From Acidimicrobiaceae bacterium (lineage in GTDB: Bacteria > Actinomycetota > Acidimicrobiia > Acidimicrobiales > Ilumatobacteraceae), in contig CANLHV010000018.1 of NCBI GenBank assembly GCA_947490975.1, positions 1 through 16,368 of the forward strand: a DNA stretch of 16,368 nucleotides. The letters are read 5' to 3'. Below are positions 7,399 through 15,429 of the stretch, piece by piece (positions within the stretch are counted from its first letter, which is position 1; each line of letters opens with the position of its first letter). Position numbers and translations under genes: made by a program. Below the pieces are notes generated by a model, which was not told the origin of the DNA, made no database searches, and was given only the letters and a program-made list of their open reading frames with translations.

Positions 7399-8946
7399 GT
7401 GACTACCGAGAGTCTTGAGCCAAACCGACGTCGCGGTCGCGCTCGCACCTCAAGCACCGAAGTCAAACTTCCAGAGCAAAAGCCTTTCAAGCAACCACGC
7501 ATGCGCTACGAGCCAACCAAGGTGCTCAGCGATGACGAACTCGAGTCGATTCACTTGGCAAGTCTGCGAATTCTCTCCGACTACGGCATGGACTTTCTCG
7601 ACCCCGACGCGCGCGAACTCATGAAGAAAGCCGGCGCGAAAGTTGAGAACGAGCGCGTGCGGTTTGATCCTGAAATGGTGCTTGAAACTATTAAGACTTG
7701 CCCAAGCGAATTCAAACTTCATGCTCGCAATCCGGCGCACACGCTAAATATCGGCGGCAATTGGATGGCCTTCGGCTCGGTGGCCAGCACTCCGAACTTC
7801 ATCGGCCTCGACGGCGTGCGCCACCCAGGCACTCGCGCCGATTTTCAAGAACTCCTCAAACTGACTCAAGTCTTCAACATCATTCACTTCAACAGCGGCT
7901 ACCCAGTTGAGCCAATCGATCTTCACGCCTCGATTCGCCACATCGAAACTACATATGACTTGCTCACAATGACCGACAAAGCAATTCATTGCTACAGCCT
8001 CGGCCGCCAACGCAACCAAGACGTGCTCGAGATGTGTCGAATTGCCCGCCAAGTTGACGACGCGACGCTCGACCGCGAACCTTCTGTGTTCAGCATCATC
8101 AACTCTTCGTCGCCGTTGCGACTTGACACACCGATGTTGCAAGGCATTATGGAGTTCTCGTCGCGCAATCAAATAATTATCATCACACCGTTCACGTTGG
8201 CTGGCGCAATGGCGCCAATCACATTGGCGGGCGCGCTCTCACAACAAAACGCCGAGGCACTTGCTGGCATGGTGTTCACCCAAGTTGTGCGACCTGGTGC
8301 GCCAGTTGCATACGGTGGCTTCACCAGCAATGTTGACATGCAGTCGGGTGCACCCGCGTTTGGCACACCCGAATATATGCGCACTGCGATGGCTGGCGGT
8401 CAACTTGCGCGACGCTACAAAGTGCCGTATCGCTCAAGCAATGTTTGTGCTGCAAACGCTCTTGATGCACAAGCTGCTTACGAAAGCGTGTTCTCTCTAT
8501 GGGGCGCGGTGCAAGGTGGCGTGAATTTTGTAATGCACGGCGCAGGATGGATGGAAGGCGGCTTGCACTCGTCGCTTGAAAAGTTCGTTCTTGATGCCGA
8601 CCTTATGGGCATGGTCGCGGCATATCTCGAACCGATAGTTGTTGACGAAGCAACGCTCGCCCACGAAGCAATCGGCGAAGTCGGCCCGGGTGGTCACTTC
8701 TTTGGCGTTCAACATACGCAAGATCGTTTTCGTGATGCTTTCTATAAGCCGATGATCTCAGATTGGCGCAACTACGAAAGTTGGCAAGAAGGTGGCAGCC
8801 CGACTGCTGTAACCAAGACAACCGAACTCGCCAAGACTTGGCTCGAGGCATATCAAACGCCAGCGATCGACCCCGTGGCCAGAGAAGAACTGCAAGCATT
8901 TGTCAAGCGTCGCGTCGCCGAAGGTGGCGTCGCGACAGATTTTTAA
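7399..8946 (+). CDS. MttB-superfamily (trimethylamine methyltransferase-like) protein, no pyrrolysine codon
   Basis: A 515-residue protein of the trimethylamine:corrinoid methyltransferase superfamily. Characterised members without pyrrolysine demethylate quaternary amines such as glycine betaine (MtgB), proline betaine (MtpB) or carnitine (MtcB), passing the methyl group to a corrinoid protein. Family features are the Arg-rich N-terminus (RRRGRAR, 10-16), LSDDELESIHLASLRIL (43-59), RNP at 110-112, the barrel core SNVCAANALDAQAAYES (347-363), HGAGWMEGG (380-388), and the C-terminal GPGGHFFGVQHT...FYKP and NYESW. The frame has no internal TAG, so it is a non-pyrrolysine member. GTG at 7399 is preferred because the next Met (7501) would remove the family's Arg-rich N-terminus. 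No corrinoid protein or reactivase gene is near. The neighbours, two FAD-GcvT demethylases and ETF, point to N-methylated amino acid catabolism; the exact substrate and the methyl acceptor are unknown. Confidence 0.9.
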   Translation: MTTESLEPNRRRGRARTSSTEVKLPEQKPFKQPRMRYEPTKVLSDDELESIHLASLRILSDYGMDFLDPDARELMKKAGAKVENERVRFDPEMVLETIKTCPSEFKLHARNPAHTLNIGGNWMAFGSVASTPNFIGLDGVRHPGTRADFQELLKLTQVFNIIHFNSGYPVEPIDLHASIRHIETTYDLLTMTDKAIHCYSLGRQRNQDVLEMCRIARQVDDATLDREPSVFSIINSSSPLRLDTPMLQGIMEFSSRNQIIIITPFTLAGAMAPITLAGALSQQNAEALAGMVFTQVVRPGAPVAYGGFTSNVDMQSGAPAFGTPEYMRTAMAGGQLARRYKVPYRSSNVCAANALDAQAAYESVFSLWGAVQGGVNFVMHGAGWMEGGLHSSLEKFVLDADLMGMVAAYLEPIVVDEATLAHEAIGEVGPGGHFFGVQHTQDRFRDAFYKPMISDWRNYESWQEGGSPTAVTKTTELAKTWLEAYQTPAIDPVAREELQAFVKRRVAEGGVATDF

Positions 8947-8981
8947 TTTGAGAAATTGAAAAAACACGAAAGGTAAGTGAA

Positions 8982-11423
8982 ATGAAATCCTCAGCAAGAG
9001 TTGTCGTGATCGGTGGCGGCGTAGTCGGCGCCTCGGTGCTTTATCACCTCACCAAAGCAGGCTGGACAGACGTTGTCTTAGTCGAACGTAAAGAACTCAC
9101 CGCTGGTTCAACCTGGCATGCCGCAGGTGGCATGCACACCCTCAACGGCGACCCTAACGTGGCTCGCTTGCAGCAATACACGGTCAATCTTTACAAAGAA
9201 ATCGAAAAAGAATCTGGCCAGAACTGCGGCATTCACCTGCCAGGTGGCATTCAACTTGCAGACACACCCGAGCGACTCGACTGGCTAAAAATGGCTCATG
9301 CTCGTGGTCGCTATCTCGGCATGAAAATGGAGATCATCTCAATCAAAGAAGCAAAAGTTTTGAACCCGCTGCTTGAAGAGAAATATTTTGTCGGTGCGCT
9401 TTACGACGAAGACGAAGGCAGTGTCGACCCTTATGGTGTTACACACGCTTACGCGATCTGCGCGAAAAATCGTGGCGCCGAGGTTTATACAAACACTTGG
9501 GTCACTGCTCTCAACCATCGCCCTGACGGCACCTGGGATGTCATCACCGACAAAGACCACACGATTCACGCCGAACATGTCGTGAACGCCGGCGGTCTGT
9601 GGGCTCGCGAAGTCGGCCGTATGTGCGGCATTGAACTTCCAGTATTGGCAATGGAGCACCACTATTTAATGACCGAACCGATGGAAGAAGTCATTGAGTT
9701 CAACCGTGTCAACGGCAAAGAGTTGCCGCACATGATCGACTTCGCTGGCGAAATTTACGCCCGCCAAGAAGGTCAAAGCATCTTGCTCGGCACATATGAG
9801 CAAAACAATCGTCCATGGTCACCAAAAGAAACTCCATGGGACTTCGTGTTTCAACTATTGCCACATGACCTTGAGCGCATTGCCCCAGAACTCGAGCGAG
9901 GCTTTGCTCACTTCCCTGCTGTTGGACGTGCAGGCATCAAAAAATTCGTCAATGGTCCGTTCACATTCTCGCCCGACGGCAACCCGTTGGTCGGCCCGAT
10001 CAAAGGTATGCCTGGCATGTGGTCTGCGTGTGCAGTCATGGCTGGTCTCTCACAAGGCGGTGGCGTGGGCTTGTCGCTGGCCAACTGGATGGTTCATGGC
10101 GACCCCGGCGCAGATATCTGGGGTATGGATGTCGCTCGCTATGGCGACTACGCAACGCTCGAATTCACCAACGCAAAAGTTCGTGAAAACTATTCGCGTC
10201 GATTTCGCATCACGTTTCCGAACGAAGAACTTGCAGCAGCACGACCATTGCACACGACACCGATTTACGACCGTTTGATTGCCCATAACGCCGTCATGGG
10301 TGTTGGTTTTGGTCTCGAACATCCGTTGTGGTTTCAAGATAAAGGCAAAGAGCCGATCGAAGATGTCACTTTCTACAGATCGAATGCGTTCAATAATGTC
10401 GGCGAAGAGTCGCGGGCAGTTCGCGAGCGTGTCGGCTTTTCTGAAGCATCAAACTTTGCCAAATACAAAGTCAGTGGCGCTGGCTCAGCATCATGGCTGC
10501 AAGGTTTGTTTACGAATGCGCTGCCAAAGATTGGTCGCACGGTTCTGACTGCAATGCTCAACCCCGAAGGCAAAATAGTTGGAGAGTTCTCAATCTCGCG
10601 CATCGGCGAAGAAGAGTTCTTTTTATTCGGATCTCAAGCCGCCGAAATTCACCATCCGCGCTGGTTCTTGGCGCACTTGCCGAAGAACTCGCCGATTCGC
10701 TTCGAAACTCTGGCGCTTTCAATGGTCGGTCTTACTGTTGCCGGTCCGCGATCGCGTGATGTCTTGCAAAAGCTCACCGGCACTTCGTTGACGACAAAAG
10801 ATTTTCCGTTTATGAGTTTTCGCCGAGTCAACATCGGCAATGCACCGGTTTGGTTGTCACGCATGACATACACCGGTGACCTCGGCTACGAGATCTGGAT
10901 CGCCCCCGAATATCAGCGCTATCTGTTTGACCTAATTTGGGACGCGGGCAAAGAGTTCGACATGCGCCTGTTTGGTTTCAGGGCTCTCATCACGATGCGC
11001 CTCGAAAAAAACTTCGGCACGTGGTTCAGAGAATATCGACCGATCTACACACCTCTAGAAGCAGGCATGGAGCGCGCGATGAAGTTCGACCACGAATTCA
11101 TCGGTCGTGCTGCAGTCGAGGCCGAAATGAAAACTGGCCCCGCTCGCAAACTTGTGATGTTCACTGTTGATGTTGACAAAGAACGACCAGCAGATGTCAT
11201 CGGTGATGAGCCCGTCTTTCATGGCGGCAAAGTCGTCGGCTGGATAACCAGTGGCGGTTACGCCCACTACAGCGGTGTGTCGCTGGCATTGGGCTATATA
11301 CCTGCAGAATTAGCCAAGCCAGGCACGACAGGTTTCGAAATTGAAATCATCGGCAACATGCGACCGGCATCGCTACAACTAGAACCAGTGCTCGACCCAT
11401 CAGGTTCGCGCATGCGTGCATAA
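8982..11423 (+). CDS. Dimethylglycine/sarcosine dehydrogenase-like FAD-GcvT fusion enzyme
   Basis: An 813-residue second flavoenzyme with the same plan as the first but clearly a different branch. The FAD Rossmann fold is VVVIGGGVVGAS (7-18). GSTWHAAGG (42-50) holds the Trp-His pair typical of mitochondrial dimethylglycine and sarcosine dehydrogenases, in which that His (His46 here) bears covalent FAD. HHYLMTEP (226-233) and LGTYE (269-273) lie in the substrate domain. FTFSPDGNPLVGP (327-339) and a Gly-rich stretch near 356-363 complete the FAD site. From about 420 it is a GcvT-like folate domain, with GEFSISR at 534-540 placing Glu535 where the first enzyme has Asp544, and TPLEAGM near 687. 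GAAAGG at 8968-8973, 8 nt before the ATG, is a good ribosome binding site. It lies 35 bp after the MttB-like gene and probably shares its transcript. Electrons should go to EtfAB. Sarcosine, dimethylglycine or a related N-methyl amino acid are all possible substrates. Confidence 0.9.
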   Translation: MKSSARVVVIGGGVVGASVLYHLTKAGWTDVVLVERKELTAGSTWHAAGGMHTLNGDPNVARLQQYTVNLYKEIEKESGQNCGIHLPGGIQLADTPERLDWLKMAHARGRYLGMKMEIISIKEAKVLNPLLEEKYFVGALYDEDEGSVDPYGVTHAYAICAKNRGAEVYTNTWVTALNHRPDGTWDVITDKDHTIHAEHVVNAGGLWAREVGRMCGIELPVLAMEHHYLMTEPMEEVIEFNRVNGKELPHMIDFAGEIYARQEGQSILLGTYEQNNRPWSPKETPWDFVFQLLPHDLERIAPELERGFAHFPAVGRAGIKKFVNGPFTFSPDGNPLVGPIKGMPGMWSACAVMAGLSQGGGVGLSLANWMVHGDPGADIWGMDVARYGDYATLEFTNAKVRENYSRRFRITFPNEELAAARPLHTTPIYDRLIAHNAVMGVGFGLEHPLWFQDKGKEPIEDVTFYRSNAFNNVGEESRAVRERVGFSEASNFAKYKVSGAGSASWLQGLFTNALPKIGRTVLTAMLNPEGKIVGEFSISRIGEEEFFLFGSQAAEIHHPRWFLAHLPKNSPIRFETLALSMVGLTVAGPRSRDVLQKLTGTSLTTKDFPFMSFRRVNIGNAPVWLSRMTYTGDLGYEIWIAPEYQRYLFDLIWDAGKEFDMRLFGFRALITMRLEKNFGTWFREYRPIYTPLEAGMERAMKFDHEFIGRAAVEAEMKTGPARKLVMFTVDVDKERPADVIGDEPVFHGGKVVGWITSGGYAHYSGVSLALGYIPAELAKPGTTGFEIEIIGNMRPASLQLEPVLDPSGSRMRA

Positions 11424-11448
11424 GCACTAACCGATCAACAACATTTGT

Positions 11449-11460
11449 CGCCGTAAGGCG
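11449..11460. terminator. Weak hairpin between convergent genes
   Basis: CGCC (11449-11452) and GGCG (11457-11460) form a 4-bp stem with a GTAA loop in the 45-bp gap where the catabolic operon and the transporter operon meet. There is no T-run on either strand, so it is at best a weak terminator. It is the only structure seen in this gap. Confidence 0.2.
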
Positions 11461-11468
11461 CTTGCAAG

Positions 11469-13496
11469 TTAGCTCTGCAGTTGCTTGAGTTTTGCCATCG
11501 GCACATGGCAACGCATGAAGTGACCGGGTTCAACCTCGGTCAAGTTCGGCTCTTCAGTTTCGCAAAGAGTCTCATAACCCGAACCTGCCTTGCGTGGGCA
11601 GCGTGGGTTCAACACACAACCACTTGGCGGATTACTCGGGCTTGGCACGACACCAGTCAGCGGTATTCGCTTGCGTGTCGACCCATCGATATTCGGCACT
11701 GATGACAACAGCGCCTCGGTGTACGGGTGGAATGGCCCAGTGAATACACGCTGCGAAGTGCCAAATTCGACGACGCGACCGAGATAAAGCACTGCGATTT
11801 TGTCAGAGATATACCGCACCACGCCCAGATCGTGCGAAATGAAAATGAAACTTGTCTGATCTTTTTTCTGCAAGTCGACCAACAAATTTAAAATCGCAGC
11901 CTGAACCGACACATCAAGTGCCGAAGTTGGCTCGTCACACACAACAATTTGTGGCGCACCGGCAAACGCGCGAGCAATAGCCACACGCTGTTTCAAGCCA
12001 CCAGATAGTTGCACTGGTCGCACACTATGAAGCGATGCATCGACACGCATACCCGACAACAACTCGTGAGCACGCTCTAGCGCTGCAGCCAAACTGAATT
12101 TGCGCAATCGCTCTACTGCTCGGCTCACGATTCGTGTCACACTGTGGCGACGATTTAAGGCCTGATCTGGGTTTTGAAACACAATCTGCATTGCGCCTAC
12201 ATCGGCAACATCGCGACGATTTAATGTTTTAGCAAGACCTTTGCCATCGAGCGTTACGACACCACCCTCTTCAGGCGGTGTTAAACCAAGCACAAGTTTG
12301 GCGATTGTTGTTTTACCCGAGCCCGACTCACCCACAAGACCAAGAGTTTCTCCAACACCAAGTGTCAGAGATACATCGTTAATCACGCGAACTTTGTGAC
12401 CGTCTTGATTGAAGACTTTCGACAAATGACTGATATTTAGTAACGTGTCGCCAACTTGAGTCTTATGACTTGTCGTCTGCGGTGCATATTCAATTTGTTC
12501 GATCGAGCGTGGCATTGAGCCGGCTTTATCACTGTGAAAGCATCGCGCAACATGCGAACCATTAATCGTCACCATTTCGGGCAACTGTGTTCGGCATTTA
12601 TCATCAGCCAATGAACAACGTGCGGCAAAAACACAGCCATCAAAGTTTGTGCCAAGCGCTGGCGGCGTACCCGGAATTGTGTCTAAACGATCGGTGTTCT
12701 TGTGCAAACCACCACGCGGTATGCATCGCAGCAAGCCGACCGTGTACGGGTGGCTCGGGTTCGAAAACAATTCAGATGTGGCGCCTTGCTCAACAAGCGC
12801 GCCCGCATAAAGCACACCGACCCGATCGCACATATTGCGAATCACACCGAGGTTGTGACTGATAAACAAAACCGCGGTGCCAGTGTCGCGACGCAACTCG
12901 CGCACCAAATCAAGAACTTCAGCCTCAACAGTGGCGTCAAGACCCGTCGTTGGTTCATCCATTACTAATAGCCGTGGATTAGATGCCAACGCCATTGCGA
13001 TAACCACGCGCTGAGCCATACCGCCTGACAATTGGTGCGCATAGCGTCGCATAACTCGCGCAGGGTCGGCAATTTGCACTTTTGTTAATGCTTGCTCGGC
13101 CATCATCATTGCATCAGCACTTGAGACGCCGTTCAATTCGAACACTTCGGCGATCTGCTTGCCGATGCGAATCGTTGGGTTCAACGCGGTGGCAGGGTTT
13201 TGATAAACCATCGAAATCGCCGACCGACGAAGTTTTGCTACTTCATCATCATTGATATCGACGATGTCTTTGCCTTCAAAGAGAATTGAACCGCTGGTGA
13301 TTTTGCCGTTTCTTGGCAGATAGCGCATTGCCGCAAACGCAGCAGTCGACTTGCCACAACCAGATTCGCCGACTAGGCCATACGCCTCGCCAGGCGCGAT
13401 CGAAAACGAAACACCGCGTAGAACTTGTCGGTCGATGCCGCGAACGGTGTAGGCGACTTCGAGATTGCGCAATTCAAGCGTTGGCGTTGTGGTCAT
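11469..13496 (-). CDS. Peptide/nickel-type ABC transporter, fused double ATP-binding protein (DppD-DppF fusion)
   Basis: A 675-residue cytoplasmic ATPase pair in one chain that powers the importer encoded upstream. The first domain has Walker A GESGCGKST (43-51), signature LSGGMAQR (156-163) and Walker B LLVMDEP (176-182). The second has GESGSGKTT (389-397), LSGGLKQR (497-504) and IVVCDEP (517-523). Each half ends with the oligopeptide/dipeptide C-terminal extension, with four Cys (288, 294, 301, 319 and 627, 633, 645, 663) in the spacing linked to an iron-sulfur cluster in DppD/OppD-type proteins. All catalytic motifs are intact in both halves, so both ATP sites should work. The ATG lies within a 4-bp ATGA overlap with the preceding permease gene, and AGAGGT at 13506-13511 is a well-placed ribosome binding site. 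Substrate class cannot be read from this subunit. Confidence 0.94.
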   Translation of the reverse strand: MTTTPTLELRNLEVAYTVRGIDRQVLRGVSFSIAPGEAYGLVGESGCGKSTAAFAAMRYLPRNGKITSGSILFEGKDIVDINDDEVAKLRRSAISMVYQNPATALNPTIRIGKQIAEVFELNGVSSADAMMMAEQALTKVQIADPARVMRRYAHQLSGGMAQRVVIAMALASNPRLLVMDEPTTGLDATVEAEVLDLVRELRRDTGTAVLFISHNLGVIRNMCDRVGVLYAGALVEQGATSELFSNPSHPYTVGLLRCIPRGGLHKNTDRLDTIPGTPPALGTNFDGCVFAARCSLADDKCRTQLPEMVTINGSHVARCFHSDKAGSMPRSIEQIEYAPQTTSHKTQVGDTLLNISHLSKVFNQDGHKVRVINDVSLTLGVGETLGLVGESGSGKTTIAKLVLGLTPPEEGGVVTLDGKGLAKTLNRRDVADVGAMQIVFQNPDQALNRRHSVTRIVSRAVERLRKFSLAAALERAHELLSGMRVDASLHSVRPVQLSGGLKQRVAIARAFAGAPQIVVCDEPTSALDVSVQAAILNLLVDLQKKDQTSFIFISHDLGVVRYISDKIAVLYLGRVVEFGTSQRVFTGPFHPYTEALLSSVPNIDGSTRKRIPLTGVVPSPSNPPSGCVLNPRCPRKAGSGYETLCETEEPNLTEVEPGHFMRCHVPMAKLKQLQS

Positions 13497-14356
13497 AACT
13501 CAAAGACCTCTAACAAAGCATCAGAGATCAAGTTGATGCTTACAGCAACTGACGCGATGGCCAGCGATGGAAACAGAGTCGGCCACCAAACGTTTGTAAA
13601 AATCAGCGACCAAGTGTCTGCAACTTGGGTGCCCCAGTCTGGTGAGCCCGCTTCGAGACCTGCACCCAAAAACGAGAGCGTCGCGACTGCGAAAATTGCG
13701 TATCCGAGTCGCACGGTGAATTCAACAATCAATGTCGGCAACACGTTCGGTAGAACTTCTCGAAACAAGATATGTGCAGTTTTTTCGGTGCGCAATTTTG
13801 CTGCTGCGACGTACTCAAGTTCTGATTCACCCAATACCGCGGCGCGCACAGTGCGTGCCACGTTTGGCGTAAAGATAAAGCCAATAATCAAGATGGTGAT
13901 GATCGAAGATGATCGACCGATCGCCGCAACGGCCAATAGCGCAATAATGATCACCGGAATTGCCGAAATTGCCTCAAGAATACGCATTAACACCATGTCG
14001 AATTTGCCCTTGAGATAACCGGCCGCCAAGCCAAGTGACGCACCAATAAAAGCGCCCAACAGAGTTGCGAGAAATGAAATGACGATGATGATTCGTGAGC
14101 CAACAATTACGCGTGAGTAAACATCTCGCCCGTTACTGTCGGTGCCAAACCAATACTTGCCAGACGGCGCCGAATTGATGTATTCATAGTCCATGAAGTC
14201 TTGGTCGTAGCGAGCAATCAGCTTGCCGAAAATTGCGCTAAATACCCAAAAGCCCAAGATTGCGGCGCCGACGATAAACGCCTTATTCTTTTTTAATACG
14301 GCAAGGCGCTCACTGAGCACAGTTTGTTGGGCTTGCTTTGCTGATTCGTCGGTCAT
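13493..14356 (-). CDS. ABC transporter permease, DppC/OppC type
   Basis: A 287-residue inner-membrane permease, the second of the pair forming the channel. It has the OppC-type N-terminal region with a first membrane helix at about 26-46. GTDSNGRDVYSR follows at 71-82, a family hallmark placed before the transmembrane core. Further helices lie at about 88-113, 131-146, 150-166 and 260-278. The cytoplasmic EAA loop, contacting the ATPase, is YVAAAKLRTEKTAHILFREV (182-201). GAGLEAGSPDWG (231-242) is the conserved late loop. AAAAGGTGA at 14361-14369 (minus-strand reading) is the strongest ribosome binding site of the operon. Overlaps of 4 bp with both neighbours show tight co-expression. Confidence 0.94.
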   Translation of the reverse strand: MTDESAKQAQQTVLSERLAVLKKNKAFIVGAAILGFWVFSAIFGKLIARYDQDFMDYEYINSAPSGKYWFGTDSNGRDVYSRVIVGSRIIIVISFLATLLGAFIGASLGLAAGYLKGKFDMVLMRILEAISAIPVIIIALLAVAAIGRSSSIITILIIGFIFTPNVARTVRAAVLGESELEYVAAAKLRTEKTAHILFREVLPNVLPTLIVEFTVRLGYAIFAVATLSFLGAGLEAGSPDWGTQVADTWSLIFTNVWWPTLFPSLAIASVAVSINLISDALLEVFEL

Positions 14357-15309
14357 TCTGTCACCTTTTGTCGAATTCGCGGGTTAAGAACTGCGAATAA
14401 AATGTCTGCGATCAATTGAAAGACGATGATCACAACACCTGTTAAAAACACGGCTGATTGCAACAACGGAAAGTCTCGCGCAATCACAGCGTCGAGCAGA
14501 ATGTTGCCAAAACCTGGGTAGTTGAATACACGCTCAATGGCGATCAGACCACCCGCAAGATATGGCACCTGAGTTGCGATAACGGCAATCGTCGGCAAAA
14601 GTGCGTTGCGCAAAACGTGCTTAAACACTGCTGTTTTTCTAGACAAACCCTTAAGCACTGCTGTACGCATGTAATCAGAATCAAGCGCCTCGATAACACC
14701 CGCTCGAGTAATTCGAGAGATGTAGCCAAACAAAACAAACAACAACGCAATCGACGGCAAAATCAAGTGATAAATACTGCTGATCAGATTCGGATTCTCT
14801 TCATCAGGAAACGCCGAAACCGGAAAAACCTGAATCGCTACACCAAACACAAGAATCAACACAACTGCCCACACAAATTCTGGAATCACAGCAGCCGACA
14901 AACCACCAACTGTTAATGCACGGTCGACCTTCTTGCCACGATTCATTGCCGCAGCGATGCCACCCAAAATGCTGATCGGTGCGATCAACAACAGCGCAAC
15001 AATTGCCAATTGAGCAGACTTGCTGGCCGCCGGGGCCAAAATCTCTGCGACAGGCATTTCATACTGCAGAGATGTGCCCAGGTCGCCTGTCAAAACCCCA
15101 CCCATCCAGCGGCTGTATTGCACGACAAGCGGCTTATCAAAACCTTTTTCTTTGTTCCAAATTTCGAACGCCTCAGGGGTTGCGTCTCTGCCAAGAATCT
15201 GCTTGGCAATATCACCCGGCATGATCGAGGTCATCAAAAAGACGATTAACGAAACTATGACGAGCGTCAAGATCGAAAGCCCGATTCGCTTGACGATAAA
15301 TCTCAACAT
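14353..15309 (-). CDS. ABC transporter permease, DppB/OppB type
   Basis: A 318-residue inner-membrane permease, partner of the DppC-type protein. An N-terminal helix (about 9-29) is followed by PGD at 31-33 and the long external segment with GDLGTS (75-80), both typical of DppB/OppB. Membrane helices follow at about 98-121, 135-161, 180-198, 238-258 and 282-307. The EAA loop is DYMRTAVLKGLSRKTAVFKH (212-231), leading into RNALLPT. IERVFNYPGFG (258-268) is another family mark. The ATG at 15309 is supported by the canonical MLRFIVKRI start. No clear Shine-Dalgarno site precedes it; a TANNNT box (TAAACT, minus strand, 15320-15325) lies 10 nt upstream and could give a local promoter. A terminator hairpin separates it from the binding-protein gene. 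Confidence 0.94.
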   Translation of the reverse strand: MLRFIVKRIGLSILTLVIVSLIVFLMTSIMPGDIAKQILGRDATPEAFEIWNKEKGFDKPLVVQYSRWMGGVLTGDLGTSLQYEMPVAEILAPAASKSAQLAIVALLLIAPISILGGIAAAMNRGKKVDRALTVGGLSAAVIPEFVWAVVLILVFGVAIQVFPVSAFPDEENPNLISSIYHLILPSIALLFVLFGYISRITRAGVIEALDSDYMRTAVLKGLSRKTAVFKHVLRNALLPTIAVIATQVPYLAGGLIAIERVFNYPGFGNILLDAVIARDFPLLQSAVFLTGVVIIVFQLIADILFAVLNPRIRQKVTE

Positions 15310-15357
15310 AGAACTTTTAAGTTTAGCAACGACACCTTTAACCCTCTTGACTTACAC

Positions 15358-15406
15358 AAAAAACAAAAAGAGACCGACCTAGTTCTCTAGGCCGGTCTCT
15401 TTTTTT
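15358..15406 (-). terminator. Strong intrinsic terminator/attenuator between binding protein and permeases
   Basis: AGAGACCG (15369-15376) pairs with CGGTCTCT (15393-15400). After one mismatch, CCTAG (15378-15382) pairs with CTAGG (15387-15391), closing on a 4-nt TTCT loop. On the minus strand the stem is followed by TTTTTGTTTTTT (15369 down to 15358). A T-run on the plus side (15401-15406) makes the shape bidirectional, but no plus-strand gene ends near here. It sits directly after the binding-protein gene and before the permease genes, so it would let only part of transcription continue. The remainder of the 120-bp gap shows nothing else certain. Confidence 0.85.
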
Positions 15407-15429
15407 AATTCTGAAGTATGAATTCGCTA

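Noticed and set aside
7744..8172. A 142-codon minus-strand frame inside the MttB-like gene
   Set aside because: It is antisense to a strongly conserved protein, with no ribosome binding site and an Arg/Val/His-rich composition typical of shadow translation.
7399..8946. Possible pyrrolysine-coding MttB
   Set aside because: No in-frame TAG exists between the GTG and the natural stop, and no pyl genes are in the window.
9796..10278. A 160-codon plus-strand frame inside the second FAD-GcvT gene
   Set aside because: It overlaps coding sequence of a conserved enzyme and resembles no family. The parent gene runs on without interruption, so there is no frameshift.
14458..14916. A 152-codon plus-strand frame opposite the DppB-type permease
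   Set aside because: Its Asn/Gln/Arg/Lys-rich translation is what the antisense of membrane helices gives. The permease on the minus strand carries all family motifs.
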